Below are positions 20,297-30,378 of a stretch of 64,000 bases of DNA, one piece after another. The translations under genes were made by a program, and so were the position numbers. The DNA comes from an uncultured Clostridia bacterium (GTDB lineage: Bacteria; Bacillota; Clostridia; Lutisporales; Lutisporaceae). Position 1 is the stretch's first letter; the number at the start of each line of letters is the position of its first letter. The notes beneath the pieces are model-generated. The model searched no databases and was not told where the DNA came from. It saw nothing but the letters and a program-made list of their open reading frames with translations. The stretch lies in NCBI GenBank assembly GCA_937930535.1, contig CALGKJ010000016.1:51948-115947 (forward strand), written 5' to 3'.

Positions 20297-20371
20297 TGGT
20301 GACCCATAGGGGACTCGAACCCCTGTTACCGCCGTGAAAGGGCGGTGTCTTAACCGCTTGACCAATGGGCC
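20297..20371 (-). tRNA. tRNA-Glu (TTC)
   Basis: GGCCCATTGGTCAAGCGGTTAAGACACCGCCCTTTCACGGCGG...TGGGTCACCA. Confidence 0.97.
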
Positions 20372-20390
20372 TTAAACAATTTTCAATTTA

Positions 20391-20467
20391 TGGTCGGGGT
20401 GACAGGACTTGAACCTGCGGCCCCATGGTCCCAAACCACGTGCGCTACCAAACTGCGCTACACCCCG
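20391..20467 (-). tRNA. tRNA-Pro (TGG)
   Basis: CGGGGTGTAGCGCAGTTTGGTAGCGCACGTGGTTTGGGACCA...CACCCCGACCA. Confidence 0.97.
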
Positions 20468-20621
20468 ACGCGACTTTCTTATTATAATATACAAATGCTC
20501 ATATTATCAATGCTCAATTATGACCATAATAACTCATTATATGGGTCTATACTTATTTATATAGATATTGCTCACGTTTACTACTACTTTCACATAATTT
20601 TAAGCTTATATTGTTAATTTG

Positions 20622-20654
20622 TATAGGTTTTTAGCTTGAAACATGGTTGCTTAC
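20622..20654. repeat. Short copy of repeat family A
   Basis: TATAGGTTTTTAGCTTGAAACATGGTTGCTTAC. Confidence 0.5.
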
Positions 20655-20737
20655 TTATAAATAAGTAATAAATGAATTGTTCCCTATATATATATTATAC
20701 AGTATAGACTCAATGCTTTATATGGGGGGGATTATTC

Positions 20738-21274
20738 TTGATTGATAGTAATAGTCTGAAAGAAAGTGATAGAGCCTTTTATTTTAATGCTGGTGCCCAT
20801 AAGCTTATAGCTGATTATCTTAAATCAGTCATAGATACCGATTGCCTTATTCTTTGTATTGGGACTGACAGATACATTGGTGACTGTCTTGGACCTATTA
20901 CTGGTACTCTTTTAGAAAAACGCGGCTTTAAGCACCCGCTGCTTGGTACTCTGGATAGTCCTGTGCATGCTGTAAACCTCAAAAAACAAATGGATTATAT
21001 TTATGATAAATATCCTAATCACAAAATTATTGCGGTTGATGCTTGTCTTGGAGATCAGGAGTATGTGGGCAGTATACAAGCAAGAAAGGGCTGTATATAC
21101 CCTGGCAAGGGTGTCGGAAAGCTGCTTCCTCCTATTGGGGATATCTCAATAATAGGAGTTGTTGACTCAGCTACTCGTGATGAATTTTTTAATATGCATA
21201 ATATAAGGTTAAGCATGGTCGTAAAAATGGCTGAATTGGTTTCTGACGCATTATTTAGTGCTTTAGAATGCTAA
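20738..21274 (+). CDS. yyaC: Spore protease YyaC (DUF1256)
   Basis: LILCIGTDRYIGDCLGPITGTLLEKRGF..GTLDSPVHAVNL..IIAVDACLG. Confidence 0.93.
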   Translation: MIDSNSLKESDRAFYFNAGAHKLIADYLKSVIDTDCLILCIGTDRYIGDCLGPITGTLLEKRGFKHPLLGTLDSPVHAVNLKKQMDYIYDKYPNHKIIAVDACLGDQEYVGSIQARKGCIYPGKGVGKLLPPIGDISIIGVVDSATRDEFFNMHNIRLSMVVKMAELVSDALFSALEC

Positions 21275-21347
21275 GCCTTATATGCATTTTATAAGCCACC
21301 TAATACATATTTGAAGTACTTGAATCTAGTTTGTTATAGCAGCAAAA

Positions 21348-21381
21348 TAAAAATGCCATTGAACTTATATCAATGACATTT
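21348..21381. terminator. Bidirectional terminator between yyaC and fabZ
   Basis: aaaatgccattgaacttatatcaatgacatttt. Confidence 0.6.
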
Positions 21382-21385
21382 TCTG

Positions 21386-21817
21386 CTATTTTGCGTTAAC
21401 CAAACCGAACATCATTTCGCCGGAAGCTGCAAGCTCGTCTCCTACATATGCTTCCGCCTTGGCTTTCCCTATTCCTCTTTTTAATGCCAGCATCTCTATC
21501 TCTAGTCTTAGAGTATCACCAGGAACTACTTGTCTTCTAAATCTTAAGCCGTCAATTCCAGCAAACACAGCCAATTTCCCTTTATTTTCTTCCATTCCAA
21601 GTATTGCTACTGCTCCTACCTGTGCAAGAGCCTCGACTATCAAGACACCAGGCATAATGGGATTACCGGGAAAATGACCTTGAAAAAAAGGTTCATTGCA
21701 TGTAACATTTTTGATTCCTGTAGCTTTTTTTCCGTACTCTACATGTGTAATTTTATCAACTAATAAAAATGGATATCTGTGAGGTATAATATTCTGTATT
21801 TCTATATTGCTTAACAT
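21386..21817 (-). CDS. fabZ: 3-hydroxyacyl-ACP dehydratase FabZ
   Basis: [44 protein letters not shown]. Confidence 0.97.
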   Translation of the reverse strand: MLSNIEIQNIIPHRYPFLLVDKITHVEYGKKATGIKNVTCNEPFFQGHFPGNPIMPGVLIVEALAQVGAVAILGMEENKGKLAVFAGIDGLRFRRQVVPGDTLRLEIEMLALKRGIGKAKAEAYVGDELAASGEMMFGLVNAK

Positions 21818-21830
21818 CCTATCCCCCTCT

Positions 21831-22190
21831 TTACTTATTAAAGTTTTTTATTAATTGTTTGTACATAATATCTCCAAGTCCTATACCATTTCTTTTGGAT
21901 AGTTCCTCAGAGTATTTTTCGGTTAACATTTCATCGTACATTTCCTCTGCCTGACTTTCCCCAAAAAGGCTTGTTTTTTGAACTGTTTTCTTCATTTGCG
22001 AAAACATCATATTAATAAATATTGCTTCGAATTTCTGACAAGCATTTTTAAGCTTCTTTTCGTCACCGTTAGCTACCGCCTTCTCAAGCATTTTTTCAAA
22101 ATCACTTTGCTGGGTTTCTTCAAGCTTGTTTTTTGAATCTATGCTGCTATAGCTGTTATTGTTAACATATTTATTTATTGAATTAATCAT
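21831..22190 (-). CDS. Rod-binding protein (FlgJ N-terminal type)
   Basis: [49 protein letters not shown]. Confidence 0.9.
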   Translation of the reverse strand: MINSINKYVNNNSYSSIDSKNKLEETQQSDFEKMLEKAVANGDEKKLKNACQKFEAIFINMMFSQMKKTVQKTSLFGESQAEEMYDEMLTEKYSEELSKRNGIGLGDIMYKQLIKNFNK

Positions 22191-22239
22191 GTTATCAGCT
22201 CCATAATAAGTTTGAAGGGCTTGGCAATGCCAAGACCCA

Positions 22240-23034
22240 TTATCTTCTTAAATTATTAGCCATTCCAAGCATTTCGTCTGCTGTTTGAATGGATTTTGAG
22301 TTTATTTCATATGCTCTTTGAGCCTGTATAAGTTTTACCATTTCTTCTACTATCTGCACATTAGAAGATTCTAGATATCCTTGCAGCAATCTTCCTCCAG
22401 TACCGTCATTTTGTGTATCAAAGGGTTCTCCGCTTACAGTTGTTGCTTTATAAAGATTCTTACCAACACTTTCCAAACCAACAGGGTTCATAAAGGTAAT
22501 TATTGATATGTTTCCAACTTCCTCTAAGGAACCATCCGTTCTTTGAACGGTAATAAGTCCATTTTCATCTATTATCATATCCAGCACATCTGAGCCTAAA
22601 TCAATTTCACCATTTTCACCTTGCACATAGTATCCTTCTGAAGTAACAAGCTTGTAGCTTTCGCCATCTACGGATATTTTAAAGCTTCCGTCCTTTGTAT
22701 AGTATTCCTCGCCGTTTATACCCAGCACTTTAAAAAATCCTTGCCCGTCAATTGCCAAGTCATATGGATTATTTGTATTTTCCAAATTTCCTGTAGTAAA
22801 AAATTTAACAGTTGCTGCCGTCCTTACTCCGTGTCCAACCTGCAAATTTACAGGTCTGCCTTGACCGTCCTTTACTACTCCTCTTTCCAATGTTTCATAT
22901 AATAAATCTTTAAATTCCACTCTTGATTTTTTGTAGCCTATAGAATTTACATTTGCAAGGTTGTTAGATATATTATCCACATTAAGCTGCTGCGCCATCA
23001 TACCTGTACTAGCTGTCCAAAGTGCTCTCATCAT
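22240..23034 (-). CDS. flgG: Flagellar basal-body rod protein FlgG
   Basis: MMRALWTASTGMMAQQLNVDNISNNLANVNSIGYKKSRVEFKDLLYE. Confidence 0.94.
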   Translation of the reverse strand: MMRALWTASTGMMAQQLNVDNISNNLANVNSIGYKKSRVEFKDLLYETLERGVVKDGQGRPVNLQVGHGVRTAATVKFFTTGNLENTNNPYDLAIDGQGFFKVLGINGEEYYTKDGSFKISVDGESYKLVTSEGYYVQGENGEIDLGSDVLDMIIDENGLITVQRTDGSLEEVGNISIITFMNPVGLESVGKNLYKATTVSGEPFDTQNDGTGGRLLQGYLESSNVQIVEEMVKLIQAQRAYEINSKSIQTADEMLGMANNLRR

Positions 23035-23055
23035 AGTTTTTTCCTCCTACTATTT

Positions 23056-24108
23056 CTATACTCTGCCTATTTCATTTACCGATTTTGACAACAATTCATC
23101 GTGTGCCTTTATTAATCTTTGACTTGCTTCATAAGAGCGAAGTACCGTAATCATTTCTACCATCTGCTTAACCGAATTCACATTAGAGCCTTCGATAAAG
23201 CCTTGGTTAACTGTTCCAGTGAATTCTATGGTATTATCATTTAATTCCTGATCTTTAATATTCATAAGACCATCGCCCTCTTTAAAAAGCCTGCTGTAAT
23301 CCTTAAAGTCTACAAGCTGCAGCTTATCTATATATTCCTCATTATTTAATATTTCACCTTTTTCATTTATTTTAATGTTTTTTCCATCCAGCCTGATATG
23401 TCCATTTTCGCCAAGTACTTTATAGCCTTCCTTTGTAACAAGATATCCTTCTGAATCAAGTGTGAATTCACCATTTCTTGTATATCTTGTTCCAGCAGGC
23501 GTTTCTACTGCAAAAAAGCCCTTGCCTTGAATTGCAAAATCAAAAGGATTTTCAGTAGGATGAAGCTGTCCCTGCTCAAAATTTGTAGCTACTCCGTCTA
23601 CATGTATCCCATAACTGAAATTTCCTATTACATTCAAGGGGTTCACTACCTTTAATCTGTCAACCTCATTGCCTCCGGCAAATATACGTCCAAGATTATC
23701 TACTGATACTTCTTCTGTTCCTACAAATATAGGACCTTTTTGACCCAGTATATAATCACCCTTTGGAGTAACTAAGTATCCATCCTCGCTTGTTGTAAAT
23801 TTAATATTTTGACTATTAGATACTCCCAAAGCTGTTTTTATTTGAAAAAAGCCAGTTTTGGTTGCAGCACTATATATTCCATTATCAGCTTCACTATTAA
23901 CACCAAAAGGTGATTTACTTCCTAACAAATCCTTATCAAAAGGATTTGGTCCAATCTTGGATATTAATATTTCCGGGAAGCTTTCGCTGATAAGTGTATC
24001 TTTTTTAAATCCTGTGGTGTTAACATTAGCCATATTATTTGAAATAACATCCATTCTTTTGCTTTCTGTTATTGCAGATGAAGCAACTATATACATTCCT
24101 CTAATCAT
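23056..24108 (-). CDS. Flagellar hook-basal body protein (FlgF/FlgG type)
   Basis: MIRGMYIVASSAITESKRMDVISNNMANVNTTGFKKD; C-terminal MVEMITVLRSYEASQRLIKAHDELL. Confidence 0.9.
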   Translation of the reverse strand: MIRGMYIVASSAITESKRMDVISNNMANVNTTGFKKDTLISESFPEILISKIGPNPFDKDLLGSKSPFGVNSEADNGIYSAATKTGFFQIKTALGVSNSQNIKFTTSEDGYLVTPKGDYILGQKGPIFVGTEEVSVDNLGRIFAGGNEVDRLKVVNPLNVIGNFSYGIHVDGVATNFEQGQLHPTENPFDFAIQGKGFFAVETPAGTRYTRNGEFTLDSEGYLVTKEGYKVLGENGHIRLDGKNIKINEKGEILNNEEYIDKLQLVDFKDYSRLFKEGDGLMNIKDQELNDNTIEFTGTVNQGFIEGSNVNSVKQMVEMITVLRSYEASQRLIKAHDELLSKSVNEIGRV

Positions 24109-24142
24109 AATTATCCACCTTCAAAATTTATGTTCATTATAT

Positions 24143-24170
24143 TTATCGGTTGCATTATCAAATTACTTTA
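24143..24170 (-). promoter_or_regulatory. Sigma-28-like promoter upstream of the flgF/flgG-type gene
   Basis: Minus strand TAAA-N17-CCGATAA. Confidence 0.4.
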
Positions 24171-24194
24171 ATGTTTTAAAAAAAATAATAATAC

Positions 24195-24228
24195 AAAAGC
24201 CGTTGCATCAAACAACGTCTTTTATATT
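24195..24228. terminator. Terminator after mbl
   Basis: aaaagccgttgcatcaaacaacgtcttttat hairpin. Confidence 0.55.
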
Positions 24229-24285
24229 ATTATCATAGGTAGTGATCATTCTACAATTATTTGATGTTAAAATTCAACTTTTATG

Positions 24286-25320
24286 TTAGTATGTTACATT
24301 TATTATTTTTCTGTTTGAATTAATATCTGCATCACTTAATATATCAATATGCTCCAATGATTTTCCTGTACCTAGAGCAACGCATGAAATAGCTTCCTGT
24401 GCTACATATACAGGAATCCCTGTCCTTTTAGCAATCAGCTTGTCCAGACCATGCAGCAACGATCCTCCGCCGGTCATTACTATTCCTCTATCACTAATAT
24501 CGGCAGATAATTCCGGTGGTGTTCTTTCCAGAACTGAATGTACTGCATCAGCTATGGTAGCAACGGGCTCTGACAACGCTTCAAGCATTTCATCAGAGGT
24601 TACTTCAATAGTCTTTGGCAAACCTGATATAAGATTTCTTCCTCTAACTTCAATTTTTACAACTTCATCTCTTGGAAAAGCTGTACCAATATTGATTTTA
24701 AGCTCTTCAGCGGTTCTCTCACCAATCATTATGTTATGCTTCTTTCTCATGTAGCGTACTATTGCTTCGTCAAACTTGTCTCCTGCAATCTTTATTGAGG
24801 TGGAAACAACTATTCCGCCAAGTGATATTACTGCAATATCAGATGTGCCTCCTCCAATATCAATTACCATGTTGCCGCTGGCTTTTGATATATCAAGACC
24901 TGCTCCTATAGCAGCTGCTATAGGTTCCTCAATAAGCCTTGCGCTTCTTGCACCAGCATTATTTGCAGCATCTATTACGGCTCTTTTTTCAACCTCTGTT
25001 ACTCCACTTGGAACACATACAACCATTCTTGGCTTAAAAAGTCTTTTTCTGCCAACTGCTTTATCTATGAAATATCTAAGCATTTTTTCAGTTACATCAT
25101 AATCAGATATTACACCTTCTCTTAAGGGTCTGATGGCTACAATATTGCCTGGTGTTCTTCCCAGCATAAGTCTTGCTTCTTCTCCTACGGCAAGTATCTT
25201 GTTATTATTTCTATCAATAGCTACTACAGATGGCTCCTTAAGTACAATTCCCTTGCCCTTAATATATACCAAAACACTAGCTGTACCTAAATCAATACCA
25301 ATATCTTGTACACCGAACAT
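24286..25320 (-). CDS. mbl: MreB/Mbl family rod-shape protein
   Basis: DIGIDLGTASVLVYIKGKGIVLKEPSVVAID; NMVIDIGGGTSDIAVISLGGIV. Confidence 0.95.
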   Translation of the reverse strand: MFGVQDIGIDLGTASVLVYIKGKGIVLKEPSVVAIDRNNNKILAVGEEARLMLGRTPGNIVAIRPLREGVISDYDVTEKMLRYFIDKAVGRKRLFKPRMVVCVPSGVTEVEKRAVIDAANNAGARSARLIEEPIAAAIGAGLDISKASGNMVIDIGGGTSDIAVISLGGIVVSTSIKIAGDKFDEAIVRYMRKKHNIMIGERTAEELKINIGTAFPRDEVVKIEVRGRNLISGLPKTIEVTSDEMLEALSEPVATIADAVHSVLERTPPELSADISDRGIVMTGGGSLLHGLDKLIAKRTGIPVYVAQEAISCVALGTGKSLEHIDILSDADINSNRKIINVTY

Positions 25321-25565
25321 ACATTTACCTCCAATATATAATCAGTAGTGTAGGACTTCCCTTGTGAATATTTCTAAAATATTATGTGCTTGGTACTATC
25401 CCAATTTTTTATCTAATCCGTGCAAAATAATAAATTTGGCACGAATAAATAATACTTTTATTCAAGTTAAAAAACTCTTCCTAAAATACTATTTTACGAC
25501 AACTTTCCATATAAAGCAATATAAATATCTCCAGCTAAATACAATATATAGTTCAAAAAACAGTA

Positions 25566-25618
25566 GGCTCCGATTTAATGAAGTAGACTTATATTCTGCT
25601 TCACTAAGCCGGAGCTTT
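25566..25618 (-). terminator. Long-stem terminator after spoIIID
   Basis: GGCTCCGATTTAATGAAGTAGA / TCTGCTTCACTAAGCCGGAGC stem. Confidence 0.7.
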
Positions 25619-25632
25619 TGTTCATAGTCATT

Positions 25633-25887
25633 TTATAAGCTAACTGTTTGATACTTGGCCTTTGTTGCCTTTCCGCCTCTAATATGTCTTTCCGCCTTAT
25701 TCTTATCCATAATTTCTTTTACCTGAAGTGCTACAGTTGGATTTATTCTTGGGAGTCTTTCCGTAACATCCTTATGTACAGTGCTTTTGCTTACTCCAAA
25801 TATCTTGGCTGCATCCCTAACTGTTGTTTTGCTGCTTATTATATATTTTGCAATTTCTAATGCTCTTTCTTCAATGTAATCCTTCAA
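25633..25887 (-). CDS. spoIIID: Sporulation transcriptional regulator SpoIIID
   Basis: MKDYIEERALEIAKYIISSKTTVRDAAKIFGVSKSTVHKDVTERLP. Confidence 0.98.
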   Translation of the reverse strand: MKDYIEERALEIAKYIISSKTTVRDAAKIFGVSKSTVHKDVTERLPRINPTVALQVKEIMDKNKAERHIRGGKATKAKYQTVSL

Positions 25888-26022
25888 TTACTACAACCCC
25901 CTTATTGGTGTCTTTTTACATTAATATGCACATTTTTAATCTATTAGAACCTTTGTAGCCCAAAAGATAATGCGTCAGTTGGTATACTAGTGCGTGTTTC
26001 CACATAATTCGGTTTGTCTGTC

Positions 26023-26847
26023 TTATCTGTTTAATGATTGCCTAGGAAGATAGTTTTTGGGATCAATATGCTTCCCGTCCTTTAGTACTTCAAAATGCAA
26101 GTGCGGTTCTTCTACTATTTCACATAGTGCAGTTTTTCCAACTCCGCTTATGACATCACCCTTTTTTACATTCTGACCTACAGAAACAAGATCCAGAGTC
26201 GATAAGTTGCAATACTTGGTTATGATTCCGCTTCCATGGTCAAGTACAATTGTCAATCCCCACTGAGGGTCTTTCTTCACTTCAGCTACTATGCCATCCA
26301 TAGCTGCTCTAACCTGACTTCCTTCCTCAGCTTTAATGTCGATTCCGTTATGTGTTGTCCACTGATCCAGGGTTTTTGAGTATACAAGGGCTGTATTACA
26401 AAAATCGCTATTCATACTTCCAAATACCGGTACTACCATTGCTTCCATTTTTTCTTCCCGTGCCTTTGCTGCGGATGCAACAGTATTGTTATTGCTATTA
26501 TTATTGTTATTACTGTTATTATTTGTTTTGCTGTTAGCTGCTTTCTGCTTTTCTGCATCCTCCACGCTATTTGTTCCTGTGCTTGATACTTCCTTTATAG
26601 GTTGATCCTTGTCTGTTCCTTCTTCTGACTTCTCATTTATTATTTGAAGCCCGGTATTATATTCTGATTCATCCATAAGCAGCGAGTCTTCATAGTCATT
26701 TAATAGACTTTCCATTTCCATCTGTGCTAGCTTGTTGTTTACAAAGCTCCTGTACTGCCATACACCGCCGGCTAAAAGTAACACAAATATTATCATTACC
26801 GTAAGTTGAATATTTTTTTTGTTCTTAAATAGATCACTGATTTTCAT
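26023..26847 (-). CDS. M23 family peptidase, SpoIIQ-like
   Basis: THNGIDIKAEEGSQVRAAMDGIVAEVKKDPQWGLTIVLDHGSGI..EEPHLHFEVLKDGKHIDP; single TM N-terminus; next to spoIIID and spoIID. Confidence 0.88.
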   Translation of the reverse strand: MKISDLFKNKKNIQLTVMIIFVLLLAGGVWQYRSFVNNKLAQMEMESLLNDYEDSLLMDESEYNTGLQIINEKSEEGTDKDQPIKEVSSTGTNSVEDAEKQKAANSKTNNNSNNNNNSNNNTVASAAKAREEKMEAMVVPVFGSMNSDFCNTALVYSKTLDQWTTHNGIDIKAEEGSQVRAAMDGIVAEVKKDPQWGLTIVLDHGSGIITKYCNLSTLDLVSVGQNVKKGDVISGVGKTALCEIVEEPHLHFEVLKDGKHIDPKNYLPRQSLNR

Positions 26848-26961
26848 AATTTACACCTCCGCTTGTATTATTTCCATTGGCTTCAAAAATAATACAAGGA
26901 AGTATGCAATTTTTATAAAAATTAATCTTAGTAATATTCCTTGTCGTTTCTTTTCATGTAT

Positions 26962-27065
26962 TGTAGATAACCAACTCTATAACTCAAAATACTTTTCGTT
27001 AAGAGTTGCTAATCTCTTTGTGAGTAACAACTGGATAAATTTTATTTCGAAGTTTATTCTCTATA
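26962..27065. repeat. Full-length copy of repeat family B
   Basis: TGTAGATAACCAACTCTATAACTCAAAATACTTTTCGTTAAGAGTTGCTAATCTCTTTGTGAGTAACAACTGG..TTCTCTATA; nearly identical to 56463-56566. Confidence 0.85.
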
Positions 27066-28061
27066 GTTTTTAGTTCCCAAGTCGTAGTTGATATTAATTA
27101 TTTCTACTCCCTTATAATAGTGCTTGATAATGTCTTCATAGAAATACCCTGACTTCGCCATACCGTCTGCGCCGTACTGGCTCAATCCAACTCCATGTCC
27201 ATAGCCTGTTACTTTAAAGTTCAGACTGTTTTGGTTAAAATCAATTTTGAAATTTGAAGAATTTAAACCTAGAGCGATTTTAACTGCTTCACCGTCAAAT
27301 ATCTTGTTTCCGATTTTAATTCTTTTTACTCTGCCGCCTTCACTTCGCTCCAAAATCTCTATTTCGTTTTTTAAATTTTTTGAATTGATATTCACATTTT
27401 TGTCTAACTTTTTTATGTTTTGTATAAAATCTGTGGTTTTTATTTCATTACTGGTAACCAGCTTTGGTGAATGTATCTCAAATTCACTTACAACGCTTCT
27501 TAGATATGGTATCTGAGCACTCCATATTTCTTCTGAATTTTCTGTTTTACCGCCGCTGGTAGAATGAAATACTGCATCAATCAGATTGTCACCATAAACT
27601 ATTACCTCTCCAGCAGTGGCTTCAACGGCACTTTTGTATATTTCTAGCGCTTTCCCTTCTACACTGAAATTCACATGAGCCTGACAGTGTGCAGGATCGG
27701 TGCATACATCAGCTCCCGGGTGATTAAGACAGCCTTTGCCTCCAAACTTGTTCATTCTCAGTACTGCATACGTCCTTGATGCCAGACACTGCGCCTTTAA
27801 TGCTTCTGTATGAAAAGATGCAGGCATCTCTCCTGCAACTACTCCTAAAACGTAGTCCTCAAGATCCATTTCAACAGTCTGGTTTTTCCGTGTATCGTAT
27901 ACGTTAATAGATAGTTTTCCTACAGCTTTCGCAAGCTCGCCATAGTCATCAATTACGCTTTCACTATGGGTTTTGTTTCTTTCACAGCCCTTTAGCAGTG
28001 CCAGCGGTAAGGTAAAAAGTAATATAAAAAGAAATAATATAATAACCAAAAGCTTTTTCAA
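27054..28061 (-). CDS. spoIID: Stage II sporulation protein D
   Basis: MDLEDYVLGVVAGEMPASFHTEALKAQCLASRTYAV..GYGHGVGLSQYGADGMAKSGY. Confidence 0.96.
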   Translation of the reverse strand: MKKLLVIILFLFILLFTLPLALLKGCERNKTHSESVIDDYGELAKAVGKLSINVYDTRKNQTVEMDLEDYVLGVVAGEMPASFHTEALKAQCLASRTYAVLRMNKFGGKGCLNHPGADVCTDPAHCQAHVNFSVEGKALEIYKSAVEATAGEVIVYGDNLIDAVFHSTSGGKTENSEEIWSAQIPYLRSVVSEFEIHSPKLVTSNEIKTTDFIQNIKKLDKNVNINSKNLKNEIEILERSEGGRVKRIKIGNKIFDGEAVKIALGLNSSNFKIDFNQNSLNFKVTGYGHGVGLSQYGADGMAKSGYFYEDIIKHYYKGVEIININYDLGTKNYRE

Positions 28062-28201
28062 TAAAGCTCCCCCCTCGTCCTTTGATACATCATCATATGA
28101 AAGGGTTTTTTATATAATATTTATTTGAGTGTAGTTATATGACTATATTATTTTTATGAATCAAGAACATAAAAAAGACCTGACTTTTTAACTGTCAGAT
28201 C

Positions 28202-29458
28202 CTATTCATCTATTCTTGTAATGTTTACTCCCAGATTTTTTAGCTTTTCTTCGAATTTTACATATCCTCTGTCAATATGAAATATATCAGATATTTCTGT
28301 GTAGCCGTCAGCACATAATCCTGCTATGGCTAAAGCAGCACCGGCACGTAGATCAGTAGCTTTTACCTTGGCTCCGCTAAGCCTTTCACAGCCCTCTATA
28401 ATGGCACTTCTTCCATCAACCTTTATTTTGGCTCCCATAAGCTTCAGCTCATTAATATGCATAAATCTATTTTCAAATACTGTTTCAGTAGCTATGCTTG
28501 TTCCTCTAGCCAGACACATGGCTGTCATCATCTGTGACTGCATATCTGTTGGAAAGCCGGGATAAGGCATGGTTTTAATATCTGTTGGAGTTACTACTCC
28601 ATCAGATTTTACCCTGATGGATCTCTCGTGTTCATATACCTCAACGCCCATTTCCTTAAGCTTTGCTGTTACAGGCTTCAAATGTTCCGGCACGACTCCT
28701 TCAATTACTACATCGCCTCCAGCTACTGCCGCCGCTATCATAAATGTACCTGCCTCTATCCTATCGGGAATGGCGGTATGGGCAGCGCCTTTAAGCTGCT
28801 TTACACCCTCTATTTTAATAGTATCAGTTCCTGCTCCTCTAATATTAGCACCCATATTGTTTAAGTAATTTGACAGATCTACTATTTCCGGCTCTTCAGC
28901 AGCATTTTCAATAGTAGTAGTGCCCTCTGCAAGACATGCAGCCATCATAATATTTTCCGTAGCTCCTACGCTGGGAAAGTCCAAATATATGCTCTCACCC
29001 TTCAGTCGTTCTGCAACAGCCTCAATAAAACCATGCCCCATGGTAATACTTGCCCCCATTGCGGCAAAGCCTTTCAGATGCAGGTCTATGGGTCTGGTTC
29101 CTATAGCACAGCCTCCGGGAAGTGATATTTTTATTCTCCCAAATCTAGCAAGCGTAGGACCCATTACTAAAAAAGAAGCTCTCATCTTTCTTATAAGCTC
29201 ATACACAGGTTCATGATTGGTTATATTTTCTGCTCTAATCCTTAATCTTTCTCCGTTCAATATTTCAAAGCTGGCTCCCATAGATTGTATAACCTCACCC
29301 ATAACTTTTACATCTTCAAGATATGGTATTTCGTTTAATATGCAATCCTCTCCGCTAAGAAGTGATGCTGCGATGATTGGCAGAATGGCGTTCTTTGCAC
29401 TGCTTATATTTACTGTACCTCTTAAACTGCATCCATTGTTAATTACTAATTTAGCCAA
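28202..29458 (-). CDS. murA: UDP-N-acetylglucosamine 1-carboxyvinyltransferase
   Basis: LVINNGCSLRGTVNISSAKNAILPIIAASLLS; probable TTG start at 29458 with AGGAGG SD. Confidence 0.95.
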   Translation of the reverse strand: MAKLVINNGCSLRGTVNISSAKNAILPIIAASLLSGEDCILNEIPYLEDVKVMGEVIQSMGASFEILNGERLRIRAENITNHEPVYELIRKMRASFLVMGPTLARFGRIKISLPGGCAIGTRPIDLHLKGFAAMGASITMGHGFIEAVAERLKGESIYLDFPSVGATENIMMAACLAEGTTTIENAAEEPEIVDLSNYLNNMGANIRGAGTDTIKIEGVKQLKGAAHTAIPDRIEAGTFMIAAAVAGGDVVIEGVVPEHLKPVTAKLKEMGVEVYEHERSIRVKSDGVVTPTDIKTMPYPGFPTDMQSQMMTAMCLARGTSIATETVFENRFMHINELKLMGAKIKVDGRSAIIEGCERLSGAKVKATDLRAGAALAIAGLCADGYTEISDIFHIDRGYVKFEEKLKNLGVNITRIDE

Positions 29459-29501
29459 AGTACTTCCTCCTAGTATTATGCCACCCAATGACATATGATT
29501 A

Positions 29502-30266
29502 TCAATATTCTACATGTATAAGTGGTGAACCTACCCATATATAGGTTTTATCGTCATAGGCACTATACCTAAGTGCAATTTGAATATTAACTTTTTTATC
29601 ATTTGACATTATATATGTTTCTATATTACTGCTATAAGCTGATATGCTGCTTATAGTGGGCTCTTCTATCCCCTCTACTCTTTTTGCCTTAACTGTGCTT
29701 AAAACAGTCTGAAGCTTTTGCTGTATTTCTATATCATTGAGTCTCCCGTTAAAGGTTCCTATTACACAGCTATTGCATTTAATTTGTTCTCCCATTCCCT
29801 TTAATATCAGTTCCAGCTTTTCTTTTTCCTTTATAAGATCATTACTATCCTTATTGATGTATACGTCTGCAATTATATATGTTTCACCTTTGCCGCCATT
29901 ATTAATGGATTCAATGGCTATTTCGTAGCTTCTATTATCCTTAAAAGCATATATGATCTGTTTACTGATGTCTTCATTGCTGTCGGATAACCTTTCAATA
30001 CTATTTTCATCAAGATCAAGCTGTAGAATTATTTTATTTATCTTTTCTTCGACCTGTTGGGCAGTCATGAATATATCATTTATCTTGCCCCAGCAGCTTA
30101 TTGTACTTTCTAAAATATCAGCCCCAGAGCTTTCAATGCCTTCACCAAGTACGTTTTCAACTGTACTATGATCGGGTTCATTTGCTCCATATAATACCCC
30201 ACTCAACAATAATATGATAATAAAAAATATCAATAATGCCTTATTTTTCATTCTCATCCCTCCCAT
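29502..30266 (-). CDS. YwmB-like secreted protein
   Basis: Signal peptide; position next to murA/spoIID; C-terminal sheet-rich segment. Confidence 0.7.
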   Translation of the reverse strand: MGGMRMKNKALLIFFIIILLLSGVLYGANEPDHSTVENVLGEGIESSGADILESTISCWGKINDIFMTAQQVEEKINKIILQLDLDENSIERLSDSNEDISKQIIYAFKDNRSYEIAIESINNGGKGETYIIADVYINKDSNDLIKEKEKLELILKGMGEQIKCNSCVIGTFNGRLNDIEIQQKLQTVLSTVKAKRVEGIEEPTISSISAYSSNIETYIMSNDKKVNIQIALRYSAYDDKTYIWVGSPLIHVEY

Positions 30267-30305
30267 TCTTTTGTTAAAATTATTGCCTTACAGCAGGATT
30301 AATAT

Positions 30306-30357
30306 TCAAAAAAACGCCTTGTAAATTTTTATTTTACAAGGCGTTTTTTTGAATATT
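30306..30357. terminator. Terminator after the CoA-transferase beta subunit
   Basis: caaaaaaacgccttgtaaatttttattttacaaggcgtttttttg. Confidence 0.85.
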
Positions 30358-30378
30358 TTATTATTTTTTGTATAGGAA

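Noticed and set aside
20390-20617. Plus-strand ORF MVGVTGLEPAAPWSQTTCATKLRYTP..
   Set aside because: Its first part is the antisense of tRNA-Pro, a well-known spurious ORF type; no independent coding support
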